Positions 52,561 to 60,789 of a stretch of 64,000 nt of DNA are shown piece by piece. The translations under genes were made by a program, and so were the position numbers. Below the pieces are notes generated by a model. It saw nothing but the letters and a program-made list of their open reading frames with translations. It was not told the origin of the DNA and ran no database searches. The DNA comes from Pseudochelatococcus sp050946405. GTDB lineage: Bacteria > Pseudomonadota > Alphaproteobacteria > Rhizobiales > Beijerinckiaceae. How positions within the stretch are numbered: position 1 is the first letter of the stretch; each line of letters begins with the position of its first letter. Where the stretch lies: positions 186,001 through 250,000 of the forward strand of contig NZ_JBMNUS010000007.1 in the NCBI RefSeq assembly GCF_050946405.1. Direction: 5' to 3'.

Positions 52561-52992
52561 ATGCAAGTATCGGAAATCATGAGTCGTGACATCGTCATCG
52601 TCAATCCTGATGAAACGATCGTCCAGGTGGCCAAGAAGATGGCCGACAACGACGTGGGCTTTTTGCCCGTGGGAGAGGACGATCGGCTCGTGGGCACGAT
52701 CACCGACAGGGATATCGTTGTCAGGTGCGTCGCCGAAGGCAAGGACCGCGACACCAGAGTGCGCGACATCATGTCCTCTGACGTCAAGTATTGTTTCGAG
52801 GACGAGGATATCGATCACGTCACGCGGAACATGGGCGACATTCAGGTGCGGCGGCTGCCGGTCGTCAACCGTGACAAGCGGTTGACAGGCATTGTGTCGC
52901 TGGCCGATACGGCGCAGGAAAAGCCGTCGGTCGCCGGCTCCGGCCTGCGCAGGATCACCACGCCGAGCGGCGCGCATAACCAGGTCAATTGA
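52561..52992 (+). CDS. Two-CBS-domain protein
   Basis: This 143-residue protein has a CBS pair: MQVSEIMSRDIVIVNPDETI with GFLPVGEDDRLVGTITDRDI, and VRDIMSSDVKYCFEDEDI with VRRLPVVNRDKRLTGIVSLA. CBS pairs bind adenosyl nucleotides; stand-alone forms are common in stress regulons. GGAGG precedes the start. The C-terminal 25 residues are disordered. Confidence 0.92.
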   Translation: MQVSEIMSRDIVIVNPDETIVQVAKKMADNDVGFLPVGEDDRLVGTITDRDIVVRCVAEGKDRDTRVRDIMSSDVKYCFEDEDIDHVTRNMGDIQVRRLPVVNRDKRLTGIVSLADTAQEKPSVAGSGLRRITTPSGAHNQVN

Positions 52993-53137
52993 CGACGACC
53001 ATTAATAATCCCCGACAAAACCTCCGGGTTGAGGATGGCCGATGGATTTTGGTCATCCTGTCAATCCGGTTTTTCCTGGCGCCGAACGCAGTCGATGCCG
53101 GTTGCATCGGCGAGGATCGGCGACGAACCCGTGCGCA

Positions 53138-53797
53138 TCAGGCTGGCCCCACCACCAATTGGACGAACCGCCGGCCGACGCGTCGTGCATGCGCCTGCCG
53201 CGCGGCATGGGTGGAATGGCGCTGGCCGAGCGGGCCGTCGAGCAACAGCGCAGACAGGCCGTGGACGTAGGCCCAGTACAGGTCCTGCAATTCTTCGTCG
53301 GCGTCCGGGCCGTGCACCAGGTGCACGAGGCGTTCCAGCTCGCCGTGCGCGCGCCGGCTCGCGGAAACGGCGCCGGGGAAGCGGGCGGGATCGCATAGGT
53401 CAGGGCTGAACATCAGACGGAACAGACCGGGATTGGCCAGAGCGAAGCCGATGTAGGCCTCGCCGCTTGCTTGCGCCGCCGCCTGCGCGCCACCCTGCGC
53501 GGCGCAGTCTATCCCTTTCGCCAGGCTGCACGCCAGCTCATCGAAGCCCTCGGTCACCAGTTCGGCCAGGATCGACTCACGGTCGCCGAAATGGTGGTAC
53601 GGAGCCTGATGCGTGACCTGCGCCCGCCGCGCCACCTCGCGCAGGCTGAACGCGGCCACGCCCTGCTCGTTGAGCAACGCGCGAGCGGTCGTCAGGATCT
53701 GCCGACGCAACGGCGCCGCGACGCGCTCGGCGCCGGACCGCGATGGCTGCGATGGGGGTTTGGACGTCTGGGGTTTGGGTATTTTCTGAACCGACAT
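53138..53797 (-). CDS. TetR-family transcriptional regulator
   Basis: This 219-residue regulator has a TetR HTH at about residues 30-75 (LRRQILTTARALLNEQGVAAF, SLREVARRAQVTHQAPYHHF, DRESILAELVTEGFDEL) and a C-terminal TetR_C_33/WHG-like ligand domain (EAYIGFALANPGLFRLMFSPD). ATG 53797 is chosen because the frame to 53833 runs through the operator. It is divergent from the fused flavoenzyme gene and most likely represses it. Confidence 0.92.
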   Translation of the reverse strand: MSVQKIPKPQTSKPPSQPSRSGAERVAAPLRRQILTTARALLNEQGVAAFSLREVARRAQVTHQAPYHHFGDRESILAELVTEGFDELACSLAKGIDCAAQGGAQAAAQASGEAYIGFALANPGLFRLMFSPDLCDPARFPGAVSASRRAHGELERLVHLVHGPDADEELQDLYWAYVHGLSALLLDGPLGQRHSTHAARQAHARRVGRRFVQLVVGPA

Positions 53798-53819
53798 GGC
53801 CAGATTGTTGAGGCATCGG

Positions 53820-53865
53820 CTTGACAGTGTCAAGTCAGCGCCCTAGCCTCCTAGACACTGTCAAG
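53820..53865. promoter_or_regulatory. Divergent TetR operator pair
   Basis: CTTGACAGTGTCAAG (53820-53834) is a near-perfect palindrome, and GACACTGTCAAG (53854-53865) repeats it in inverse form. Both lie between the TetR gene start (53797) and the flavoenzyme start (53880). Confidence 0.7.
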
Positions 53866-53879
53866 TCGCGGAGACTACG

Positions 53880-56222
53880 ATGGACATGGACGCGCAAGAC
53901 CTGAAACCCGACGCGATCGTCATCGGCTCGGGCATTGGCGGCCTGACCGCAGCGGGCTTGCTGGCCGGCGTGGCCGGGCGGCGTGTGCTGGTGCTGGAGC
54001 AGCACACCGAACCCGGCGGCTTCACGCACGCCTTCCGCCGCGACGGCGCGAGCTGGGACGTGGGGCTGCACTATGTCGGGCAGCTCGATCCCGGCGCGCC
54101 GGCACGCGCCTACTTCGACTACCTTTCGGGCGGCGCGCTGCAATGGAACCGCATGCCTGACGAATTCGAGCATTTCCACTACCCCGGTCTGCATATGGCG
54201 GTGCCGTCGGACCCACAGCGCTATCGCGATCGTCTGGCTCAGCGCTTCCCCGAGGAGGCCGGGGCGATCGACCGCTACTTCCGTGCCGTGCGTCGCGCAG
54301 CCGCCTGGTCGACGCTCGGCCTCAGCCGCGCCATGGTGCCGCGGCCTTTCGCGCCGCTGCTGCGGCTGGCCGAACGCCTCTCCGGCGGCACGGCCACGCA
54401 GCCCACGGCCCGCGTGCTCGAACGCCTGGTGCGCTCGCCGCAACTGCGTGCGCTGCTGACCACTCAATGGCTGGACTACGGGCTGCCGCCCGAGCAAAGC
54501 GCGTTCGCGATTCATGCCCAGATCGTCGCTCACTACCTTGACGGCGCCTGGTATCCCCAGGGCGGCGCCGGTCGTGTCGCGCGCACCTTCGAGGCCGGCA
54601 TCGAGCGTGCCGGCGGCGCGGTTCGCGTGGCGCAGCAGGTGGAGCAGATCCTTGTCGAAGGCGGCCGGGCCGTGGGCGTGCGCGTGATCGACCGCCGGGG
54701 CGCCTCGCCACGCGCGTTGGTGTATCGTGCGCCGGTCGTCATTTCCGATGCCGGAGCCCCGCTCACCTACGAGAAGCTGCTGCCGACCGATGGTCCGGTC
54801 GGGCGTCTGACGGCGCCGCAGCGCGCCTTGATGGCCACTCTTCAGAACGGGCGGCATGCCCGGCTGAGCACGGTGACGCTGTATCTGCGGCTCCGCGCTT
54901 CGGCCGCGACGCTCGGCGTGCAGGGCGAGAACCACTGGATCAACGCCGACTTCGACCACGACGACACCGAGGCCATGAGCCGGGGCCTGTTGCAGGGCCG
55001 GCCGCGACGGCTGTACCTGTCGTTCCCGTCGCTGAAGAGCGGCGACGAGCTTGTGCCGACGGCCGAGATCATGAGCCCCGTCGACGCCGCCGCATTCGAC
55101 GCATGGCGCGGCACCTCCAGGGGCTCTCGCGGCGCCGACTATCTGGCGTTGAAGGAGCGTATCGGCGACGGCATGCTGGCGCTGGCCGACACGGCCGTGC
55201 CGGGATTGCGCGACCTTGTCGCATACGCCGAGTTGTCGACGCCGCTGACCATCGAGCATTACAGCATGCATCCTCATGGCAGGATCTATGGCCTTCCGGC
55301 CACGCCCGAGCGCCAGCGTTCCGGCCTGCTGGAGCCGCGCACGCCGGTGCCGGGCCTGTTCCTGACCGGCGCCGACGCGGCGTGTCTCGGCATCGTCGGT
55401 TCGCTCATGGGCGGCGTCGGTGCGGCGTGCCAGGCGCTGGGGTCTGGGGGCTACCTGCGGATCCGGTCGGCATTGCGCGGTTCGCGGCCGGTCGCGGCGG
55501 CTGCAACGGTCGCGACCGCGGCGGAGCTGCCGCGCGGCAAGGCGTATGCGGTGCTGACAGGGCGTCGAGGGCTCACGGACACCATCCTGCGCGTCGAATT
55601 CGAGCTCGATCGCGCGTTCGGCTCCTTTGCACCGGGCCAGTTCGCCCGCATTCGTGTTGCGGATTTCGACTGGCGAGACTACTCGATCGCAGCGCTCGAC
55701 GGCCGCCGCATCACGTTCCTGATCAGCACGCGGACCGGCGGCCCCGGCTCGCGTTTCGCCGCCGGAGCGGCACTGGGAACCCGCACCGTCGTGGAAGGCC
55801 CGATGGGCCGGTTCACATTATCCGATGGGCCGCGCCGCCCGGTGTTCGTCGCCACCGGCACCGGGCTCGCACCGTTCCTGCCGATGTTCGAACAACTCTC
55901 CCGCGCGGGAACGCTGGCAGGGGCAACGCTGTATTTCGGCTGCCGAACACGGGCCGACGACATCACCTCTCAGGCCGCGGCATTGCCGGGCACCGTGGTC
56001 CTGTGCCTCAGCAAGGATACAGGCGAAATCCGCGCAAACGAAGCCGAAGGTGCGCCGCCGCCACGTACTTTCCCCGGCCGAGTGACCGACGCGCTGGCAA
56101 CGTGTGATGTCGACCCGGAGGGCACCGACTTCTACATATGCGGATCGGGAGCAATGGTAGCCGACACCGCCGCGCTCCTGGCGCGACGCGGCGCACGGCA
56201 CGTGTTCAGCGAATTGTACTGA
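53880..56222 (+). CDS. Fusion of a retinol-reductase/phytoene-desaturase-like flavoprotein with a ferredoxin-reductase-like domain
   Basis: This 780-residue protein has two parts. Residues 1 to about 530 are a CrtI/RetSat-like flavoprotein: dinucleotide fold AIVIGSGIGGLTAAGLLAG, EQHTEPGGFTHAFRRDG and the C-terminal FAD segment GLFLTGADAACLGIVGSLMG. Residues about 545-780 are an FNR-type reductase: FAPGQFARIRVADFDWRDYS with the R-x-Y-S flavin motif at residue 599, GPMGRFTL, the pyridine-nucleotide motif FVATGTGLAPFLPMFEQL and FYICGSGAMVADTAALL. A built-in NAD(P)H reductase would let the first domain saturate a polyene without a separate partner. Substrate unknown. Divergent TetR operators control it. 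Confidence 0.85.
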   Translation: MDMDAQDLKPDAIVIGSGIGGLTAAGLLAGVAGRRVLVLEQHTEPGGFTHAFRRDGASWDVGLHYVGQLDPGAPARAYFDYLSGGALQWNRMPDEFEHFHYPGLHMAVPSDPQRYRDRLAQRFPEEAGAIDRYFRAVRRAAAWSTLGLSRAMVPRPFAPLLRLAERLSGGTATQPTARVLERLVRSPQLRALLTTQWLDYGLPPEQSAFAIHAQIVAHYLDGAWYPQGGAGRVARTFEAGIERAGGAVRVAQQVEQILVEGGRAVGVRVIDRRGASPRALVYRAPVVISDAGAPLTYEKLLPTDGPVGRLTAPQRALMATLQNGRHARLSTVTLYLRLRASAATLGVQGENHWINADFDHDDTEAMSRGLLQGRPRRLYLSFPSLKSGDELVPTAEIMSPVDAAAFDAWRGTSRGSRGADYLALKERIGDGMLALADTAVPGLRDLVAYAELSTPLTIEHYSMHPHGRIYGLPATPERQRSGLLEPRTPVPGLFLTGADAACLGIVGSLMGGVGAACQALGSGGYLRIRSALRGSRPVAAAATVATAAELPRGKAYAVLTGRRGLTDTILRVEFELDRAFGSFAPGQFARIRVADFDWRDYSIAALDGRRITFLISTRTGGPGSRFAAGAALGTRTVVEGPMGRFTLSDGPRRPVFVATGTGLAPFLPMFEQLSRAGTLAGATLYFGCRTRADDITSQAAALPGTVVLCLSKDTGEIRANEAEGAPPPRTFPGRVTDALATCDVDPEGTDFYICGSGAMVADTAALLARRGARHVFSELY

Positions 56223-56378
56223 ACGCGCCGGGCTATGACGGTGGCGCAGTGCAGGCGGAAGAATGATGAAGTATCCGGGCGGAGGGCCGGCCAAGAGTTG
56301 AGCAAGAGTTGAAAACTGCGTCGACATGGAAACAGAAGCCGCCGAGGAAAACAGCAAATCCCGGTTCAGATGGTGACA

Positions 56379-56612
56379 CGCCGCCGGCGTCAAATCCGCC
56401 TGCTCCATGCCGATGGAATAATGCATGACGAAGCCGTGCATGAGGTGCGGGCGGCTCTCGCGCAGACGGTTGACGACATACCAGCCGTAGCGGTAGCCAT
56501 CGCCGCGCATCAGCGGGAAGCGCGCACCGGCGCGCCGTATCTCGTGCAGCACCTTGATCTCGCTCAACCCGCCCATGCGGAGCGGCAGCACCTGTCCCTC
56601 AATCGTAATGCC
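56379..56612 (-). pseudogene. Remnant of a P2 gpU-like phage tail gene
   Basis: On the minus strand the translation ITIEGQVLPLRMGGLSEIKV, then AGARFPLMRGDGYRYGWYVV and HGFVMHYSIGMEQAD follows the pattern of the C-terminal half of phage P2 gpU tail proteins (TITLSGxLLPxxTGG, PLIEGTGRIYGxxVI, RRIEFSLxLKR). The N-terminal half is missing and the frame then runs through unrelated DNA. Assigned by eye; no start codon is visible. Confidence 0.45.
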
Positions 56613-56731
56613 CTCCCTCCTCGCCCTTGCCGGCATTCTTCTTGCCCTGCCACCCGCCCATCCACGGGCTTCGCGACGATGGAAGCCGATCCCGCCGGCT
56701 CGACGCTGTCGGCTGGAAAAGGGGCTGTTGC

Positions 56732-56854
56732 ACCATCAACCGATCCGTCGTCATTCAGCGAAATCAGGAAGCCGTTTTTTTCCGCCGAGAGGCCATAGGG
56801 CGGCGCATCGGGCAGCCTGTCGTAAGCTTTTGCCAGCGAAGCCAAAATACTCAT
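56732..56854 (-). pseudogene. Remnant of cas8c (csd1), N-terminal end
   Basis: From ATG 56854, behind GGAGA, the translation MSILASLAKAYDRLPDAPPY and SAEKNGFLISLNDDGSVDG is the typical N-terminus of type I-C Cas8c. Similarity stops after about 41 residues, and the frame then passes into phage-like DNA. Only some 7 percent of a normal cas8c is left. Confidence 0.72.
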
Positions 56855-57127
56855 CGCAGAATCTCCGGCGAATGGGGCGCGGGCACCGGACGACGCCGTT
56901 CTCCAGTTTCGCCCGGAAGAACAGCGACGGACGATCCTTTGCCTGGTGGTCGATGTCCCACAGCATGAGGCCGATATCGCAGGTCTCGTCGCCGGCTTTC
57001 GGCAGAGGCTGACCGGCAGGCAACAGCGCGAAGCGGGCCGCGAATTCGCGGGTGCCAAGACAGGGCCGATGAAAGCACTGCCCGCGCGACGCGCACCGGT
57101 TGAAGTTGTCGAAATGCATGAAGCCGA
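56852..57127 (-). pseudogene. Remnant of cas5c (cas5d), C-terminal end with frameshift
   Basis: The minus-strand translation FNRCASRGQCFHRPCLGTRE, DIGLMLWDIDHQAKDRPSLF and FRAKLENGVV is the C-terminal part of type I-C Cas5. A one-base shift after ENGVV moves the natural end (APHSPEILR and TGA, overlapping the cas8c ATG) into another frame. The N-terminal two thirds are missing at the junction with the AAA+ ATPase gene. Confidence 0.72.
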
Positions 57128-59290
57128 TCACACGAAGCCGATCGGCCGGCCTGCGCCGGGTTTCAGCGCAACCTCCCCTTTCAGCATCTCCCCCAGGATT
57201 CGCGCGTCGGAGGTGCGCAACACCCTTGCCTTGCGGGCCACCACCACGAAATCGCCGGGCGTCAGCGGGTCAAGCCGCAGCACACGGGCCGGCGCCTCGC
57301 AGCCGAAATGCAGGCGGAAAGCCTTCGCGATCTGCGCACCCGTCATGGCGCCGAACCGGACCTTGAACAGAAAGCGCCGCTGCACGGCGGGGTCGAGACG
57401 CTCCGGCGCGTTGCCGGTTGCCGCGAACGGCAGGGGATGGCGTTCCATCCAGGTCAGCATCTCGTTGACCTGGCTCACCTCCCAATTGCGCGCGGCGCCG
57501 GTTCGGTCGGCGAGCAGCGAGTCCGCCTCGTCGAAGATGAGAAACATCCGGTTGTCGAGCGCTTCGCGAAAAGCCTCGGCGATGTTCGCCTCCGTCTGGC
57601 CGACATACATTCCAAGCAAATCGGAGCCGCGCTTTTCCAGCACCTCAAGGCCGAGACACTCGGCCAGATGACGGGCAAAGGCACTTTTCCCCGTCCCCGG
57701 CAGGCCGGTGAACAGGAAAGACAGCGCCCCCGGTCCCGCAGCCGTCACACGCTCCTCAAGCGACGCCAGATCGACATCCGCCGACGACAGTGCAGCGTCG
57801 AACCGCGCTCCATGGGGCAACGGCAGGGCCGGTTCCCGCCCGCTCAGCACCTTGTGGATCGAAAGGGCGGAGGCGACGGCAATCTCTCCCACCTCGACGG
57901 CCTCTTCGCCCGCTCCCGCAGCGCCGAGGCGCGCCGCCTTGAGGGCGGACGCGATGACGGCCGGCGCCACGGGCATCTGCGCAAGCCTGTCGCGACTCCC
58001 GGAATCGAGGGAAATGCCGGACGCCCCGACATGACGGTCGACGATGCGCCTGCGCATCGCAATGCCCGGCCGTCTGAACTCGACGACCCGCGCCATGCGC
58101 CGCAGGACCGCTTCCCCAAGACGCCACGGATGGTTGGTGATCCAGATGGTCGGGACAGCGCTCGTCTCGATCAGCCGGTTGAGAAACACCTTCGACCCGC
58201 GCCGGTCCGCCCCATGCCCCGTATCGACGCCGACGAAAATATCATCGGCCTCATCCACCACCACGAGCGTTCGCCCGGCGCTCCATCCGAGCGCCGAGAG
58301 AAAGGACAGATGCGCCAGCCGGTCCGCCCGGCTCGGCTCCTGAAGGCGCTCATTCGCTTCTCCGGCAAAGACGACACGCGCGTCGCAGAGAGCCCCCAGC
58401 AAAGTTGCGAACTCGGTCTTTCCCGTCCCCGGATCACCGTGAAACAGGATATTGATGCCTTGTTCACGGGTTGCGAAAGCTCCATCGAGGATATTCGCGA
58501 CATCATCCACGACCCGGCCGAGATGGCGGAAGTCCGACCGCTCCAATGTCGAAGAACGGGGCTGGCCGAACAGGCTTTGTTCCAGAAGGCGGGGATCGTC
58601 CGTATCCTTTTTCAACAGATCGGCGAGCACCGCGGAGGGAGCAAAAGTGCCGCCGTACCGGTCCTCGACGAGCCCGAACCGCCGCAGCGGGGCATTCTTG
58701 CCGAGATAATCGTTGATGGCCCACTTCGGGATGCCCGACAACGCACAAACCATCCCGCCGCTGACCTCTCCATCGTCGAGACACCCGCTTCCCGATGACG
58801 ACGCGACGCCGATGCCAAATTCATCGGCAAAACCGCGATCCGTATGCAGCAGCGTGGCAAAGGAGCGACAGGACGTCACGTAGGTCAACCGGAACAAGAT
58901 GCCCAGGATCAGCGCGCTGCGATCATCGAGCGCCAGCGTCGCGCAGACCCAATCCAGGCGGCGTTGCAGCGCCGACGGCGCAGGGGCGGCAATCCGGTTT
59001 GCCGGAATAACCTCGGGCGGCAGCTTTACGGAGACGACCGGCGGCAACTCGGTGTCGCCGCCCTCGCCCCGGTAAGCCCCCAGTTGCGGAATGGACAGAT
59101 TCAGGCTCTCTGCATTGGCCAGGTACCATTTCACGACATTTGCGGAAAAGACGTAGTGCTCGCCTTTCCTGAGCAAGCCGACATAGGCCAGCACCATCGC
59201 CCGCAGCATGTAATGCTCGAAGGCGTCGTTCTCCGGCGCTGACGACGTGAGCAGGGCATGCCCCCTCACAAGACGATCAAACAGCTCCAT
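57128..59290 (-). CDS. Double-AAA+ ATPase (Cdc48-like), WYL-regulated
   Basis: This 720-residue protein has an N-terminal helical domain of about 230 residues with no recognised family, then two AAA+ modules. The first has Walker A HGDPGTGKTE at residue 285, Walker B LVVVDEADDIF and sensor ITNHPWRLGE; the second has Walker A TGLPGTGKSA at residue 529, Walker B MFLIFDEADSLLADRTG, sensor FAATGN and arginine finger region LDPAVQRRFLFKVRF. ATG 59290 with AGGTGG upstream is preferred over GTG 59353. The gene is divergent from a WYL regulator and next to a restriction-modification locus, which suggests a defence role. The 3' end directly abuts a broken cas5 gene. Confidence 0.82.
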   Translation of the reverse strand: MELFDRLVRGHALLTSSAPENDAFEHYMLRAMVLAYVGLLRKGEHYVFSANVVKWYLANAESLNLSIPQLGAYRGEGGDTELPPVVSVKLPPEVIPANRIAAPAPSALQRRLDWVCATLALDDRSALILGILFRLTYVTSCRSFATLLHTDRGFADEFGIGVASSSGSGCLDDGEVSGGMVCALSGIPKWAINDYLGKNAPLRRFGLVEDRYGGTFAPSAVLADLLKKDTDDPRLLEQSLFGQPRSSTLERSDFRHLGRVVDDVANILDGAFATREQGINILFHGDPGTGKTEFATLLGALCDARVVFAGEANERLQEPSRADRLAHLSFLSALGWSAGRTLVVVDEADDIFVGVDTGHGADRRGSKVFLNRLIETSAVPTIWITNHPWRLGEAVLRRMARVVEFRRPGIAMRRRIVDRHVGASGISLDSGSRDRLAQMPVAPAVIASALKAARLGAAGAGEEAVEVGEIAVASALSIHKVLSGREPALPLPHGARFDAALSSADVDLASLEERVTAAGPGALSFLFTGLPGTGKSAFARHLAECLGLEVLEKRGSDLLGMYVGQTEANIAEAFREALDNRMFLIFDEADSLLADRTGAARNWEVSQVNEMLTWMERHPLPFAATGNAPERLDPAVQRRFLFKVRFGAMTGAQIAKAFRLHFGCEAPARVLRLDPLTPGDFVVVARKARVLRTSDARILGEMLKGEVALKPGAGRPIGFV

Positions 59291-59439
59291 CACGCCCACC
59301 TTCCGCGCTTTATCGTCCAAGATTCGTTCATGCAGTCTCGATCGGCGGAACACGGTACAACAGATCGTGGACCGACACCGGGCCTCGGGTAATCCCGCGC
59401 CGCCCGAAAGGGTACCTTGACCACAGCCGACCGATGGGC

Positions 59440-59484
59440 ATAGTAACTATACGGACTGTCGAACCGCGTCAAGATGCGTATAGT
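59440..59484. promoter_or_regulatory. Operator-like inverted repeats between AAA+ and WYL genes
   Basis: ACTATACG (59446-59453) and CGTATAGT (59477-59484) are exact inverted copies 23 bp apart, and ATAGTAACTAT at 59440-59450 is itself palindromic. They lie in the divergent promoter and are the likely binding site of the WYL regulator. Confidence 0.6.
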
Positions 59485-59514
59485 TTTTATTCTCATATGA
59501 GGGTGCGATTCCAG

Positions 59515-60411
59515 ATGAGCGAGCAGACGCGCAACCTGCGGTGGGGCATCGAGCAACGGCTCGAGTTCATCGAGTTTCGCCTGTTCTGGGAAGGGGGCGT
59601 CAACCGTGCCGACATCATCGACCGCTTCAGGGTCTCGGTCCCGCAGGCATCGAAGGACCTGACGCATTATCAGGAAGCCGCTCCCGGCAACATGCGCTAC
59701 GATACCAGTCTGAAGCGCTATTTCGCCACGAGCGAATTCCGGCCGAAATATCTCCAGCCGGACGCGGGCGACTACCTGATGCAGATGACGGCCGCCGAGT
59801 TGCCCCCGCACCTTGCGAGCCAGACATGGGTTTCGCAGCCGGTGGCCTTCGCAACTCTCGCGCAGCCGCGCCGCGCCGTCGATCCCGCGATGCTTCGCCG
59901 ATTGTTGACCGTGATCCGCTCCAACCTCTCCGTCGAAATCCGCTACCAATCGCTCAACCCGGACAAGCCGAAGCCGCAATGGCGGCGGATCACGCCGCAC
60001 GCCTTCTGCTTCGACGGCATGCGCTGGCACGCGAGGGCTTTCTGCCATGAACGCGGCACTTTTCGCGATTTCCTGCTTCCCCGCATCTCGGGAATCCGGG
60101 ATGAAGGCGCGCCCGGCCTCCTGTCCGACGATGACGGCGCCTGGCACGAAATCTACCGGGTCAGGCTGAAGCCGCACCCGGCGCTGTCAGATGCGCAAAA
60201 ACAAGCCGTCGCAGCCGACTACGGCATGCGCGACGGAATATTCGAGATCCCGATGCGCCTCGCCATGCTGTTTTACTTTCGCAAGCAATATCTCGGGCTG
60301 GACTACCGGGAACATGAGAAAACCCCCCAGCAGCAGCATATCGTCATGGCCGACCCGGAGTCCGTCCGCGAGGCACAGGCCCGGGCCGACACGCCGCCCC
60401 GGACACAGTGA
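59515..60411 (+). CDS. WYL-domain transcriptional regulator (BrxR/CapW-like)
   Basis: This 298-residue regulator has an N-terminal winged helix (WGIEQRLEFIEFRLFWEGG, VNRADIIDRFRVSVPQASKD) and a central WYL domain (LRRLLTVIRSNLSVEIRYQS, WRRITPHAFCFDGMRWHARA, FCHERGTFRDFLLPRISGIR) plus a C-terminal WCX-like part (LDYREHEKTPQQQHIVMADP). The order wHTH-WYL-WCX is that of BrxR and CapW, which repress BREX and CBASS defence genes. ATG 59515 is chosen; the open frame starts at 59434. Divergent from the AAA+ ATPase gene. Confidence 0.88.
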   Translation: MSEQTRNLRWGIEQRLEFIEFRLFWEGGVNRADIIDRFRVSVPQASKDLTHYQEAAPGNMRYDTSLKRYFATSEFRPKYLQPDAGDYLMQMTAAELPPHLASQTWVSQPVAFATLAQPRRAVDPAMLRRLLTVIRSNLSVEIRYQSLNPDKPKPQWRRITPHAFCFDGMRWHARAFCHERGTFRDFLLPRISGIRDEGAPGLLSDDDGAWHEIYRVRLKPHPALSDAQKQAVAADYGMRDGIFEIPMRLAMLFYFRKQYLGLDYREHEKTPQQQHIVMADPESVREAQARADTPPRTQ

Positions 60412-60683
60412 CGGAACGCAATCATAGCAGGATGGGGCGCAACCGATGGCGGGAGGCGCGGAGAAGAGACCTGCGCAAGAGAGGCATCACGTCGCGTATC
60501 GCAAGGCGTGGCATTGAAAGCTTGGCCAAACTCGGCAAACATCGCTGGGTGGCTGAAAAACTCAACAGCGAGGATCATGAACGGGCGCGGCAACTGTGGG
60601 CCGAAAAGGGGAAAGAGGCGTTCGCAGCGGAACGTTCAGCAGGCGTAGATGACAGAACTCAACCGCAGCAGGATCAGGCGTGA
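60408..60683 (+). CDS. Small basic protein of unknown function
   Basis: Ninety-one residues from GTG 60408, overlapping the WYL stop by four bases (GTGA). It is very basic (RMGRNRWREARRRDLRKRGI) with a helical, charged second half (LAKLGKHRWVAEKLNSEDHE, then RARQLWAEKGKEAFAAE). Its first 20 codons are repeated in degenerate form at 60649. Coupling to the WYL gene supports that it is translated; function unknown. Confidence 0.45.
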   Translation: MTERNHSRMGRNRWREARRRDLRKRGITSRIARRGIESLAKLGKHRWVAEKLNSEDHERARQLWAEKGKEAFAAERSAGVDDRTQPQQDQA

Positions 60684-60715
60684 CCGATGGCGGGCGGCGC
60701 GGAGAGCCCGCATAT
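60649..60715 (+). repeat. Degenerate partial duplication of the start of the preceding small gene
   Basis: Translation TELNRSRIRRDRWRAARRAR parallels TERNHSRMGRNRWREARRR at 60411. The DNA is similar over about 65 bases. The frame continues only into hsdM antisense sequence, so no separate gene is called. Confidence 0.6.
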
Positions 60716-60789
60716 CGCAGCGACGCCCGCCATCATCGTACGGCAACGCCGCACCTTTATTTCCCGTCGTTGATATGGGCAAAATAGCC

